This document shows, piece after piece, positions 40,410-49,185 of a stretch of DNA of 50,980 nt (within the stretch, counting starts at the first letter, position 1; each line of letters opens with the position of its first letter). The stretch is from Porphyromonadaceae bacterium UBA7555 (lineage in GTDB: Bacteria > Bacteroidota > Bacteroidia > Bacteroidales > Muribaculaceae). The stretch spans positions 1-50,980 of the forward strand of contig DLLT01000012.1 of NCBI GenBank assembly GCA_002478045.1, in the 5' to 3' direction. Position numbers and translations under genes: made by a program. The notes below the pieces were generated by a model, which worked only from the letters and a program-made list of their open reading frames with translations, made no database searches and was not told the DNA's origin.

Positions 40410-40982
40410 TGCTCTTTTTTTATAGTGGACGACAATGTTAAAGGAAGACAACATCGAAAAAAAAATCTAAATTACATACACGTAGGTATAACCTCCGGAA
40501 CGCATAACAGCATATATAAAGTCATAATTGTATTCAATTTCTCCTATTGGCTCCCTACATGCTACTCTCCATACACTGTTAATAAGTATGTAGAAAAATG
40601 ATAAGAAACTATTGAAAACTATATTTGGAAATATCGGAGACTTGACCATATACGCAGAAATAGCCAAAGCTCCAAAATTTTTCTATAAGAAGTTATCATA
40701 TCCACATTCTACAGTTTTCGACTATCTTTTCAACCTTCGAGATATGAATACTGCCGAAAAGTTATTAACTTTGCACGTTATCCACACTATGTCAATAAAG
40801 TTTGTATATTGTTGTGGTTAAGCTAAACCGGGGGTTCATAACCCTTAATAACAATATACAATAAGATGTTGATAACGTATTTTCCAAATTTTCAGTGCAA
40901 AAGTTATAATCGTTATCTACACCTCTTATTGTTCTTATATAATTATTGAAAAATATTTCATTATTAAATCTTTTAATAATAT
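40410..40982. other. oriC: AT-rich intergenic region with DnaA-box-like cluster, candidate replication origin
   Basis: 573 bp with no convincing gene. One exact DnaA box, TTATCCACA (40778-40786), and four one-mismatch boxes occur within 225 bp: ATATCCACA (40698-40706), TTAACCACA on the minus strand (40813-40821), TTATCAACA on the minus strand (40867-40875) and TTATCTACA (40913-40921). A very AT-rich stretch (about 40925-40985) follows, as expected of an unwinding element. A 12-bp dyad (40802-40861) and a GGGTT-CAT-AACCC palindrome lie inside. Neither dnaA nor dnaN is in the window, and plus-strand genes continue on both sides. Confidence 0.45.
40802..40861. repeat. Nested inverted repeats in the AT-rich region
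   Basis: TTGTATATTGTT (40802-40813) is perfectly complementary to AACAATATACAA (40850-40861). Inside lies GGGTT-CAT-AACCC (40832-40844). It may form a cruciform or an RNA hairpin. Confidence 0.75.
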
Positions 40983-41936
40983 ATGGATGTTGAAAACTCC
41001 GGACGAAAGTCCGTCGAAGCACTCAAAGAAGAAATACAGCGTCTCAAGCAAGAGCGCGGCGCTGTCATTATGGCGCACTATTATCAGCAGCCCGAGGTGC
41101 AAGATATTGCCGACTTCATAGGCGATTCGCTGGCATTGGCTCAGCAGGCCACCAAGCTTCCTCAAAAAGTAATAGTGCTGTGCGGCGTCCATTTTATGGC
41201 CGAGACTGCCGCCATACTGTGTCCGGAGAAAACCGTGATTATTCCCGACCCGACGGCCGGATGCTCTCTGGCCGATTCGTGTCCTGCCGACCGCTTTGAG
41301 GCCTTTATTAAAGAACATCCCGGACATACGGTCATATCTTATGTCAACACCTCGGCAGCCGTCAAGGCTCTCAGTGATATATTGGTTACCAGTTCGAATG
41401 CACGTAAGATAGTGGAAAGTCTGCCCAAAGACACTCCCATCATCTTCGGACCGGATCGTAATCTGGGAAACTATATCAACAGCGTCACCGGACGTAATAT
41501 GTTGCTATGGGACGGCGCCTGCCATGTGCATGCACGCTTCAGCGTTCAGGGTATCATTGACCTCAAAAAGCAATACCCCGGAGCACCGGTACTGGCCCAT
41601 CCCGAATGTCCAAAGGCTGTGCTTGTACTTGCCGACCATATAGGCTCTACGGCGGCTTTGCTCAAGTATGCACAGCAAAGCGATGCTGATACCTTCATAG
41701 TGGCCACCGAAAGCGGCATTTTACACCAGATGCACAAGAGCTGCCCCGAAAAGAAATTTATACCCGCTCCGCCGGACGAATTGGGATGCGGATGCAACGA
41801 ATGTTCGTTTATGAAGCAAATAACCCTCGAAAAGGTGCGCGACTCGTTGCGCGACCTGGCTCCCGTGGTCAAGGTAGATGCCGATACGGCACGCCGCGCC
41901 ATCGTTCCTATACAAAGAATGCTCGAGCTTTCGTGA
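40983..41936 (+). CDS. nadA: Quinolinate synthase
   Basis: A 317-residue [4Fe-4S] enzyme that makes quinolinate from iminoaspartate and dihydroxyacetone phosphate. AVIMAHYYQQPEVQDIADFI is the first signature; cluster cysteines are in VLCGVHFMAETA, DGACHVHARF or nearby, and GCGCNECSFMK; IATESGILHQM-type contacts are in FIVATESGILHQMHKSCPEK. ATG 40983 is at the end of the AT-rich gap. With nadB it supplies the de novo NAD pathway, but leuS lies between the two. Confidence 0.95.
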   Translation: MDVENSGRKSVEALKEEIQRLKQERGAVIMAHYYQQPEVQDIADFIGDSLALAQQATKLPQKVIVLCGVHFMAETAAILCPEKTVIIPDPTAGCSLADSCPADRFEAFIKEHPGHTVISYVNTSAAVKALSDILVTSSNARKIVESLPKDTPIIFGPDRNLGNYINSVTGRNMLLWDGACHVHARFSVQGIIDLKKQYPGAPVLAHPECPKAVLVLADHIGSTAALLKYAQQSDADTFIVATESGILHQMHKSCPEKKFIPAPPDELGCGCNECSFMKQITLEKVRDSLRDLAPVVKVDADTARRAIVPIQRMLELS

Positions 41937-41991
41937 AATATAGACACTATACTTCATCTCCAATAAATAAAATACTTATACACTACATATA

Positions 41992-44772
41992 ATGGAATAT
42001 AATCATCGCGACATCGAAGCCCGCTGGCAACAGTATTGGCGTGACAACAATACATACCGCGTGGACATAGATCCCAAACGTCCCAAATACTATGTACTTG
42101 ACATGTTCCCCTACCCCTCGGGAGCAGGCTTGCACGTTGGACATCCCTTAGGATACATTGCTTCGGACATCGTAAGTCGCTACAAAAGACTAAAAGGCTT
42201 CAACGTACTTCACCCTATGGGATATGACGCCTACGGACTGCCGGCCGAGCAGTATGCCATACAGACCGGGCAGCATCCCGAGGTGACTACGCAGACCAAT
42301 ATAGCACGTTATCGCGAACAACTTGACAAAATAGGCTTTTGCTACGACTGGTCGCGCGAAATACGCACCTGCGATCCCGAATATTACAAATGGACTCAAT
42401 GGACTTTTAAGCGTATGTTCCTGAGCTATTTTGATACTCAGGCTTGTAAGGCAAAGCCCATTACCGAACTTGTGGATCGCTTCTCGAAAGAAGGTGCCAA
42501 TGCCGACACTCCGGCAGCCTCCTCGCAGGTGCTCACATTCACCGCAGAAGAATGGAAGGCTATGGATGCAAAACAGCAGTCCGATGTGCTGATGAACTAT
42601 CGTATAGCTTATCTGGGCAACACTATGGTAAATTGGTGTCCAAAATTGGGAACGGTACTGGCCAACGACGAAGTATCGGAAGGTGTATCGCTTAGAGGCG
42701 GATATCCTGTAGAGCAAAAAGTAATGTACCAGTGGTGTCTGCGCGTAAGTGCTTATGCCGAACGTCTGCTTAAAGGTCTTGATACCATTGATTGGACCGA
42801 TTCGCTCAAAGAAACACAGCGCAACTGGATAGGTCGTAGCGAAGGTGCCGAAATGCACTTTGCAATCGACGGAAGAGATGACATAGACCTTGAAATATTC
42901 ACCACACGTGCCGATACGGTATTCGGTGTAACATTTATGGTACTTGCTCCCGAGAGTGAGTATGTAGACAAGATCACCACCGCCGAGCAGCGCAAAGCAG
43001 TAACAGACTACATCGCCGCAACCAAGCGCCGTACCGAGCGCGAGCGACTTATGGACAAGCGTGTCAGCGGTGTATTCACCGGCGCATACGCCATCAATCC
43101 TCTTACAGGCAAGAAGATACCTATTTGGGTAAGCGACTATGTACTTGCCGGATATGGTACGGGCGCAATCATGGCCGTGCCCGCACATGACAGCCGCGAT
43201 TACGCCTTTGCCCATCACTTTGACTTGCCTATAATACCGCTGATAGAAGGTGCCGATGTTTCCGAGCAATCTTTCGATGCCAAGGAAGGCATTATGATGA
43301 ACAGCGAAGGTCCCGATCTCAACCTCAACGGACTTACAGTCAAGGAAGCCATCGCCGCCACCAAAAAGTATATAAAAGAAAAAGGCATAGGCCGCGTCAA
43401 GGTCAATTACCGTCTGCGTGACGCCATATTCTCGCGTCAGCGCTATTGGGGCGAACCTTTTCCCGTATACTATAAGGATGGTATTCCCTATATGCTTGAT
43501 GATAAAGATCTTCCTCTGCTGCTCCCCGAAATAGACGCATATCTGCCAACCGAAAAAGGCGAACCGCCGTTGGGACGTGCCAGAAATTGGAAAACGGCCG
43601 AAGGTTATCCATTGGAACTGAACACTATGCCCGGATTTGCAGGCAGTTCGGCTTACTATCTGCGATATATGGATCCGCACAACCACGATGCTCTCGTGTC
43701 CAAAGAGGCAGATGAATATTGGCGCAATGTAGACCTATATATAGGCGGTACCGAACACGCCACCGGACACTTGATATACAGCCGTTTCTGGAACAAATTC
43801 CTTTATGACCTCGGAATTGTGGTCGAGGACGAACCCTTCAAGAAGCTCATCAACCAAGGTATGATACAAGGTCGTTCTAACTTTGTATATCGCATCAAGG
43901 ACACCAACACCTTTGTAAGTGCCGGCAAGAAAAAGGACTACGACGTAACACCCATACATGTGGATGTCAATATAGTAAAGAACGATGTACTCGATACCGA
44001 GGCCTTCCGCAAATGGCGTCCAGAGTACAACGATGCGCAGTTTGTACTCGAAGATGACGGCCGCTATATATGCGGATATGCAGTCGAGAAGATGTCCAAG
44101 TCAATGTTCAATGTAGTCAACCCTGATGACATCGTTGCCACTTATGGTGCCGATACGCTCCGTCTCTACGAAATGTTCCTAGGTCCGTTGGAGCAGTCCA
44201 AACCTTGGGATACCAACGGCATAGACGGCGTCAATCGCTTCCTCAAAAAACTGTGGGCTCTATTCTACAAAGGCGAAGAATTTCTGCCCGATGACAGCAC
44301 CGCTTCCGACGAAGACCTGCGCAGTCTCCACCGCCTTATAGCAAAGGTTACGGCCGACATCGACAACTTCTCTTTCAATACATCTGTGGCCGCCTTTATG
44401 ATATGCGTCAACGAGCTCACCTCACGCCGTTGCCGCAGTCGTCAAGTGCTACAACCGCTCTTGGTACTGCTCACACCTTTTGCACCGCATATCGCCGAAG
44501 AGCTGTGGCACGCGCTGGGCAATACAACCACCATCTGCGATGCCCGATGGCCGCAAGCCGAAGAACGCTATCTCAAAGCCGACACACAGACGTATGCCGT
44601 GTCCTTCAACGGAAAAGCTCGCTTCACCATCACCGTAGCTGCCGGAACCGAGCGCGCCGATGTTGAGCGTCTGGCACTCAGCAACACCGCCGCTACCAAA
44701 TGGCTGGAAGGTAAGCAGATTGTCAAAATCATAGTAGTGCCGGGCAAGATAGTGAACGTAGTAGTTAAGTAA
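41992..44772 (+). CDS. leuS: Leucyl-tRNA synthetase
   Basis: A 926-residue class I synthetase. The HIGH-type motif is PSGAGLHVGHPLGY (about residues 43-56), the editing domain includes GYGTGAIMAVPAHDSRDYAF, and the KMSKS loop is VEKMSKSMFNVV (about 704). It charges tRNA-Leu; one such tRNA (UAG) is at 19166-19247. The C-terminal end RFTITVAAGTERADVERLAL followed by KIVVVPGK-like residues is the usual extension. Between nadA and nadB with 55 and 105 bp gaps. Confidence 0.98.
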   Translation: MEYNHRDIEARWQQYWRDNNTYRVDIDPKRPKYYVLDMFPYPSGAGLHVGHPLGYIASDIVSRYKRLKGFNVLHPMGYDAYGLPAEQYAIQTGQHPEVTTQTNIARYREQLDKIGFCYDWSREIRTCDPEYYKWTQWTFKRMFLSYFDTQACKAKPITELVDRFSKEGANADTPAASSQVLTFTAEEWKAMDAKQQSDVLMNYRIAYLGNTMVNWCPKLGTVLANDEVSEGVSLRGGYPVEQKVMYQWCLRVSAYAERLLKGLDTIDWTDSLKETQRNWIGRSEGAEMHFAIDGRDDIDLEIFTTRADTVFGVTFMVLAPESEYVDKITTAEQRKAVTDYIAATKRRTERERLMDKRVSGVFTGAYAINPLTGKKIPIWVSDYVLAGYGTGAIMAVPAHDSRDYAFAHHFDLPIIPLIEGADVSEQSFDAKEGIMMNSEGPDLNLNGLTVKEAIAATKKYIKEKGIGRVKVNYRLRDAIFSRQRYWGEPFPVYYKDGIPYMLDDKDLPLLLPEIDAYLPTEKGEPPLGRARNWKTAEGYPLELNTMPGFAGSSAYYLRYMDPHNHDALVSKEADEYWRNVDLYIGGTEHATGHLIYSRFWNKFLYDLGIVVEDEPFKKLINQGMIQGRSNFVYRIKDTNTFVSAGKKKDYDVTPIHVDVNIVKNDVLDTEAFRKWRPEYNDAQFVLEDDGRYICGYAVEKMSKSMFNVVNPDDIVATYGADTLRLYEMFLGPLEQSKPWDTNGIDGVNRFLKKLWALFYKGEEFLPDDSTASDEDLRSLHRLIAKVTADIDNFSFNTSVAAFMICVNELTSRRCRSRQVLQPLLVLLTPFAPHIAEELWHALGNTTTICDARWPQAEERYLKADTQTYAVSFNGKARFTITVAAGTERADVERLALSNTAATKWLEGKQIVKIIVVPGKIVNVVVK

Positions 44773-44877
44773 AAAAGCACACGTATAAATAAGAAAAAAT
44801 AGACGTAAAGCACTGTTTGACAATAGACATAAAACATTATCTAATCACACCTCTTGCAATATAATAAAAGCAATAAT

Positions 44878-46452
44878 ATGGAATACGATTATTTGGTCAT
44901 AGGCTCCGGAATAGCCGGTATGAGCTTTGCCCTCAAAGTGGCGGAACACGGTCGTGTGGCTTTGATATGCAAGACCACCCTCGACGAGGCCAATACCGCT
45001 TTGGCACAAGGCGGGGTCGCTTCGGTGACCAATCTTGCCGTAGACAACTTCGAGAAACATATACATGACACAATGGTGGCCGGAGACTGGCTATCCGATC
45101 CGGACGCAGTACGTGCCGTGGTCACCGGAGCACCCAAAGGCATCAAAGACCTACTCTCTTGGGGTGTGAACTTTGACCGCCGCGAAGACGGTTCCTTTGA
45201 CCTGCACCGCGAGGGCGGGCATAGCGAATTCAGAATATTACACCACGCCGACAATACCGGCTTCGAAATACAGCGTGGTCTTATCGAGGCAGTGCGACAC
45301 AACCCTAATATAGATATCTACGAACACCACTTTGCCATAGAAATTATCACTCAACACCACTTGGGACGTATAGTGACCCGTCGAACTCCGGACATCACTT
45401 GCTACGGTGCATACGTGCTCGACCAAGAAACAGGCAAGGTGGAGAAATTCCTTGCTCGTGTAACCGTTATGGCAACAGGCGGCATCGGCGCCGTATATCA
45501 GACCACTACCAACCCGTTGATAGCCACCGGCGATGGTATAGCTATGGTATATCGTGCCAAAGGTACAGTCTTAGATATGGAATTTGTTCAGTTCCATCCC
45601 ACTGCATTGTTCCATCCGGGTGATCGCCCGTCATTTCTGATTACTGAGGCTATGCGCGGCTATGGAGCTGTATTGCGCAACCTCCGCGGCGAAGAGTTTA
45701 TGCAAAAGTACGACCCGAGACTGTCATTGGCACCGCGCGACATCGTGGCACGAGCCATAGACAGCGAAATGAAACTGCACGGCGACGACCACGTATACCT
45801 TGACGTAACGCACAAAGATCCCGAAGAGACTCGTCACCACTTCCCGAATATATATCAGAAGTGTAAGAGCCTCGGTATTGATATCACCAAGGATTATATT
45901 CCCGTGGCTCCGGCGGCACACTACCTCTGCGGCGGCATCGCCGTTGACTTGGACGGTCAGTCTTCTATACACCACTTATACGCTTTGGGTGAATGCAGCC
46001 GTACCGGTCTGCATGGAGGCAACCGCTTAGCATCCAATTCGCTTATAGAGGCTGTTGTATATGCCGATGCGGCCGCGCGCCACGCTATTATACATGCCCC
46101 GGAATACGAGTTGCGTCACGATGTTCCGGACTGGGATGACGAAGGCACACGACATCCCGAAGAAATGGTGCTTATCACACAAAGCATCAAGGAAGTCAAT
46201 CAAATCATGAGTACATACGTGGGTATTGTACGCTCCAACCTTCGCCTCGACCGCGCTTGGAATCGCCTCGACATTCTGTACGAAGAAACCGAGAAATTGT
46301 TTAAGGAATCAAAGGTGTCGCGAGATATTTGCGAGTTGCGTAACATCATCAATGTGGGATACCTGATTATGCGTCAGGCCAAGGAACGTCACGAGTCGCG
46401 AGGTCTGCACTATACCATAGATTATCCCCCGGTACCGCACGACCATCAATGA
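44878..46452 (+). CDS. nadB: L-aspartate oxidase
   Basis: A 524-residue flavoprotein that oxidises aspartate to iminoaspartate for NadA. The FAD-binding fold opens with YDYLVIGSGIAGMSFALKVA, and TLDEANTALAQGGVASV, MATGGIGAVYQTTTNP, EFVQFHPTAL and GECSRTGLHGGNRLASNSLI follow in family order. The start at 44878 is chosen because the upstream in-frame codon at 44854 adds an unrelated MQYNKSNN. Its stop overlaps the next gene by four bases (ATGA). Confidence 0.95.
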   Translation: MEYDYLVIGSGIAGMSFALKVAEHGRVALICKTTLDEANTALAQGGVASVTNLAVDNFEKHIHDTMVAGDWLSDPDAVRAVVTGAPKGIKDLLSWGVNFDRREDGSFDLHREGGHSEFRILHHADNTGFEIQRGLIEAVRHNPNIDIYEHHFAIEIITQHHLGRIVTRRTPDITCYGAYVLDQETGKVEKFLARVTVMATGGIGAVYQTTTNPLIATGDGIAMVYRAKGTVLDMEFVQFHPTALFHPGDRPSFLITEAMRGYGAVLRNLRGEEFMQKYDPRLSLAPRDIVARAIDSEMKLHGDDHVYLDVTHKDPEETRHHFPNIYQKCKSLGIDITKDYIPVAPAAHYLCGGIAVDLDGQSSIHHLYALGECSRTGLHGGNRLASNSLIEAVVYADAAARHAIIHAPEYELRHDVPDWDDEGTRHPEEMVLITQSIKEVNQIMSTYVGIVRSNLRLDRAWNRLDILYEETEKLFKESKVSRDICELRNIINVGYLIMRQAKERHESRGLHYTIDYPPVPHDHQ

Positions 46453-47105
46453 GGACGAAACGGCGCAGCATGGTCATAGTGCCGGCCGCCGTAGCAATCA
46501 TGGTAGCCGGCATAATATGTTCCGCCTTGGGGCAGGAACACGGCTCGGATATGCGCCTGCCTTCCGCTCGCGAAAATATCTATCAGGGATACAACTTCGT
46601 GGTAGATAAGGAAACGGGCGACACTATGACCATATTCTTTCTGCGGCCTTTCACGGTGTATCCGCCTATTAAGTTCCGAAATAAGAAGGAAGAAAAATTC
46701 TACTGGCGAACCGTGCGCAATGTCAAAGTAACCCTGCCGTATGCCAAAATGATACGCGAAACACTCATCGAAACATACGAATACATTGAGACATTTGACA
46801 CGCAGAAGGAACGTGAACAATACCTCAAGCGCATGGAGAAAGAACTGTTCAAACAGTACAAGCCCATACTCAAGCGACTGAGCAAAAATCAGGCACGCCT
46901 TTTGGTAAAGCTCATACAGCGCGAAACCGACCAATCGTCATACGAAATTGTCAAGGCTTTTCTCGGAAGCTTCCGTGCAACATTTTGGCAAGGCTTCGGC
47001 CGGCTTTTCGGTGTCAATCTGCGAGGCAAATTCCAGCCGGAGAAAAAGCGCGAGGATGCCATTATCGAACGCGTGGCCACGCTTGTTGAACAAGGCTCAT
47101 TATAA
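46449..47105 (+). CDS. DUF4294-family exported protein
   Basis: A 218-residue protein with an N-terminal signal or anchor (about 1-28) and the DUF4294 pattern: FRNKKEEKFYWRTVRNVKVT then LPYAKMIRETLIETYEYIET and LVKLIQRETDQSSYEIVKAF with FWQGFGRLFGVNLR. The family is restricted to Bacteroidetes as far as I know and has no assigned function. It overlaps nadB by four bases and precedes xerD by 14 bp, so the three are probably co-transcribed. Confidence 0.82.
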   Translation: MRTKRRSMVIVPAAVAIMVAGIICSALGQEHGSDMRLPSARENIYQGYNFVVDKETGDTMTIFFLRPFTVYPPIKFRNKKEEKFYWRTVRNVKVTLPYAKMIRETLIETYEYIETFDTQKEREQYLKRMEKELFKQYKPILKRLSKNQARLLVKLIQRETDQSSYEIVKAFLGSFRATFWQGFGRLFGVNLRGKFQPEKKREDAIIERVATLVEQGSL

Positions 47106-47119
47106 CACCGCGAACGACT

Positions 47120-48040
47120 ATGGACATAGACAAGATACTTAGCCGATACGGGTCATACCTTACAGTCGAGCGTGGATACAGCGACAATACGCGTGATGCA
47201 TACGTCACTGACGTCGCCAAATTGCTCAATGCACTTGCCGCCGCCGATATAGACCCGGCCAAAGCCTCGGTGGACGACCTGCGTACATTTATGGGTGATT
47301 TGCACGATGTGGGCATAGCGCCGCGCTCGTGTGCACGCATACTAAGCGGTATCAAAAACTTCTACCGCTATCTGCGCCTTGAGGGAGTCATGGACACCGA
47401 TCCTACCGAATTACTCGAAAGTCCGGCTGTGGGCTCGCATTTGCCTTCGGTACTCTCTTTGGACGAAATCGATGCCCTTATAGCGGCTATGGATAATACT
47501 CCCCTGGGACGACGCAACCGCGCAATCATAGAAACCATGTACGGTTGCGGACTGCGTGTCTCCGAGTTGTGCGCACTACAGATTTCGCATATAGACTTCC
47601 GTAATGCGGTGATGCTTATACGTGGCAAAGGCTCCAAGGAACGCCTTGTGCCCGTCAACGAAGTGGCATTGACACGCCTCAAAAACTACATAGATACAGA
47701 CCGTAACGAAGTCCCGATATTGCCGGCCGATGCCGATACGGTATTTCTCAACAGCCGCGGCCGACATCTGTCGCGTGTCATGATTTTCTATATACTGCGC
47801 GATGCGGCGGCACGTGCCGGCATACGCACTCCGCTGTCGCCGCACACACTGCGACACTCTTTTGCCACTCATCTGCTTGAAGGCGGCGCCAACCTCCGCG
47901 CCATACAACAAATGCTGGGACACGAATCCATAGCCACCACGCAGATATACCTGCATATCGAAAATTCGCGCCTGCGTCAAGAAATACTAGAACACCATCC
48001 CCGGTACAGACACCACACGACCGATACATCCTCCTTCTGA
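47120..48040 (+). CDS. xerD: Tyrosine recombinase XerD/XerC
   Basis: A 306-residue site-specific recombinase. The N-terminal SAM-like DNA-binding domain is at 1-90; the catalytic domain has Arg146 (GCGLRVSEL), Lys170 (GKGSKERLV), His242 and Arg245 (PHTLRHSFATHL), His268 (LGHESIATTQIY) and Tyr277 as nucleophile, a complete set. Length and motifs are those of the chromosome-dimer resolvase rather than a mobile-element integrase. Its operon position after DUF4294 also argues for a housekeeping role at dif. Confidence 0.93.
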   Translation: MDIDKILSRYGSYLTVERGYSDNTRDAYVTDVAKLLNALAAADIDPAKASVDDLRTFMGDLHDVGIAPRSCARILSGIKNFYRYLRLEGVMDTDPTELLESPAVGSHLPSVLSLDEIDALIAAMDNTPLGRRNRAIIETMYGCGLRVSELCALQISHIDFRNAVMLIRGKGSKERLVPVNEVALTRLKNYIDTDRNEVPILPADADTVFLNSRGRHLSRVMIFYILRDAAARAGIRTPLSPHTLRHSFATHLLEGGANLRAIQQMLGHESIATTQIYLHIENSRLRQEILEHHPRYRHHTTDTSSF

Positions 48041-48110
48041 CAGCCGTTAGAATAATCACGGGACTTACAACATAATATCCTATAATCGAAAATCATCCAC
48101 ATCCAAAAAT

Positions 48111-49109
48111 ATGTCCACCATATATCTGAACCTCGGCAGCAATCTCGGCGACCGTCGCGCCAATATCGAAAGAGCCATACTCATGCTGGCTTCACGCTAT
48201 CCACAGTCACGCATACGACGTGCACCGGAAATACAGAGTGACGCCTGGGGATTTGATACGGTCAACCGATTTATCAACGTCGGCATCGCCATTGACCTCC
48301 CCGAAGGCCAGGAGGTGGACCCCCTTGCATTATTAGACCAAATACAGGCCATAGAGCAGACCATTGCACCGGGCGAGACACACCGCAATTCCTTAGGTGA
48401 CTATATAGACCGCAGCATCGACATAGACATCATCGCCATAGACGACTTGGTATACTCGCATCCGAGACTCAAAATTCCGCATCCGCAGGCCGGAGCACGC
48501 GCTTTTGTTATGCGACCCATGCACTTCCTGCGTCCCGGATGGACACCCGAATACACTATGGCCGCCGGTGCGCCGCGCAAAAAGACTACCGCCGAGATGC
48601 ACCGCGACACCATCGAGCAATTCCATTCCAAGGAAAAACTACCGCTGATAGTAGTATTGGATAATATTCGCTCGCTCAATAATATAGGGGCGATATTCCG
48701 TACATGTGACGCCTTTGCCGTGCGGCATATATGTCTGTGCGGCATCACCGCTACGCCGCCGTCGGTGGAGATACACAAGACCGCCCTCGGTGCCGAAGAT
48801 TCGGTGGATTGGTCCTACTACGACAATACGCTAGAAGCCATATCCGTCTTACACAGCCGCGGATATGCCGTATGCTGCCTCGAGCAGGTACACGGCAGTG
48901 TATCATTGCAAGATTTTAATCCGACGGACGGTCGCGGATATGCCATAGTCGTCGGCAACGAAGTCGATGGAGTAGACCCGGCCGTAGTAGCCGCCAGCGA
49001 CATTTATCTCGAAATACCGCAATTCGGCACCAAACACTCGCTCAACGTCAGCGTCTCCGCCGCCATAGCCCTGTGGCACATAGCCATACGCCTTGCCGGC
49101 AATAGCTGA
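48111..49109 (+). CDS. folK: Fused FolK (HPPK) and SpoU/TrmH-family RNA 2'-O-methyltransferase
   Basis: A 332-residue two-domain protein. Residues 1-145 are 6-hydroxymethyl-7,8-dihydropterin pyrophosphokinase: YLNLGSNLGDRRANIERAI at the start, and RSIDIDIIAIDD (101-112) as the HPPK signature, serving folate synthesis. Residues about 160-330 are a SPOUT methyltransferase with motif 1 LDNIRSLNNIGAIFRTCDAF (183-202), motif 2 VVGNEVDGVD (280-289) and motif 3 IPQFGTKHSLNVSVSAAI (302-319). The frame is continuous, so the two activities, usually separate proteins, are joined by a short linker. The RNA target is unknown. Confidence 0.92.
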   Translation: MSTIYLNLGSNLGDRRANIERAILMLASRYPQSRIRRAPEIQSDAWGFDTVNRFINVGIAIDLPEGQEVDPLALLDQIQAIEQTIAPGETHRNSLGDYIDRSIDIDIIAIDDLVYSHPRLKIPHPQAGARAFVMRPMHFLRPGWTPEYTMAAGAPRKKTTAEMHRDTIEQFHSKEKLPLIVVLDNIRSLNNIGAIFRTCDAFAVRHICLCGITATPPSVEIHKTALGAEDSVDWSYYDNTLEAISVLHSRGYAVCCLEQVHGSVSLQDFNPTDGRGYAIVVGNEVDGVDPAVVAASDIYLEIPQFGTKHSLNVSVSAAIALWHIAIRLAGNS

Positions 49110-49130
49110 CAGCATCCCGCCACCACCGCC

Positions 49131-49162
49131 TTTCATGCTTTAAGAAAAAATGGCTACCTTTG
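49131..49162 (+). promoter_or_regulatory. Promoter of the dinD-methyltransferase module
   Basis: TTTC (49131-49134), 20 bp, TACCTTTG (49155-49162). It excludes the upstream in-frame start at 49150 and supports ATG 49186. No LexA-type dyad is seen beside it. Confidence 0.65.
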
Positions 49163-49185
49163 CGGTAGTATTAAAGGACCATGAA

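Noticed and set aside
40612..40821. 69-codon frame in the AT-rich gap
   Set aside because: It contains the DnaA-like boxes, lacks a promoter at a sensible distance and has no recognisable features.
42190..43686. A 498-codon minus-strand open frame opposite leuS
   Set aside because: leuS is unmistakable on the plus strand. The antisense frame has no family features and no promoter.
47120..48040. xerD considered as an island integrase
   Set aside because: It lies in a housekeeping operon far from either accessory module, with standard XerD length and motifs and no flanking attachment repeats.
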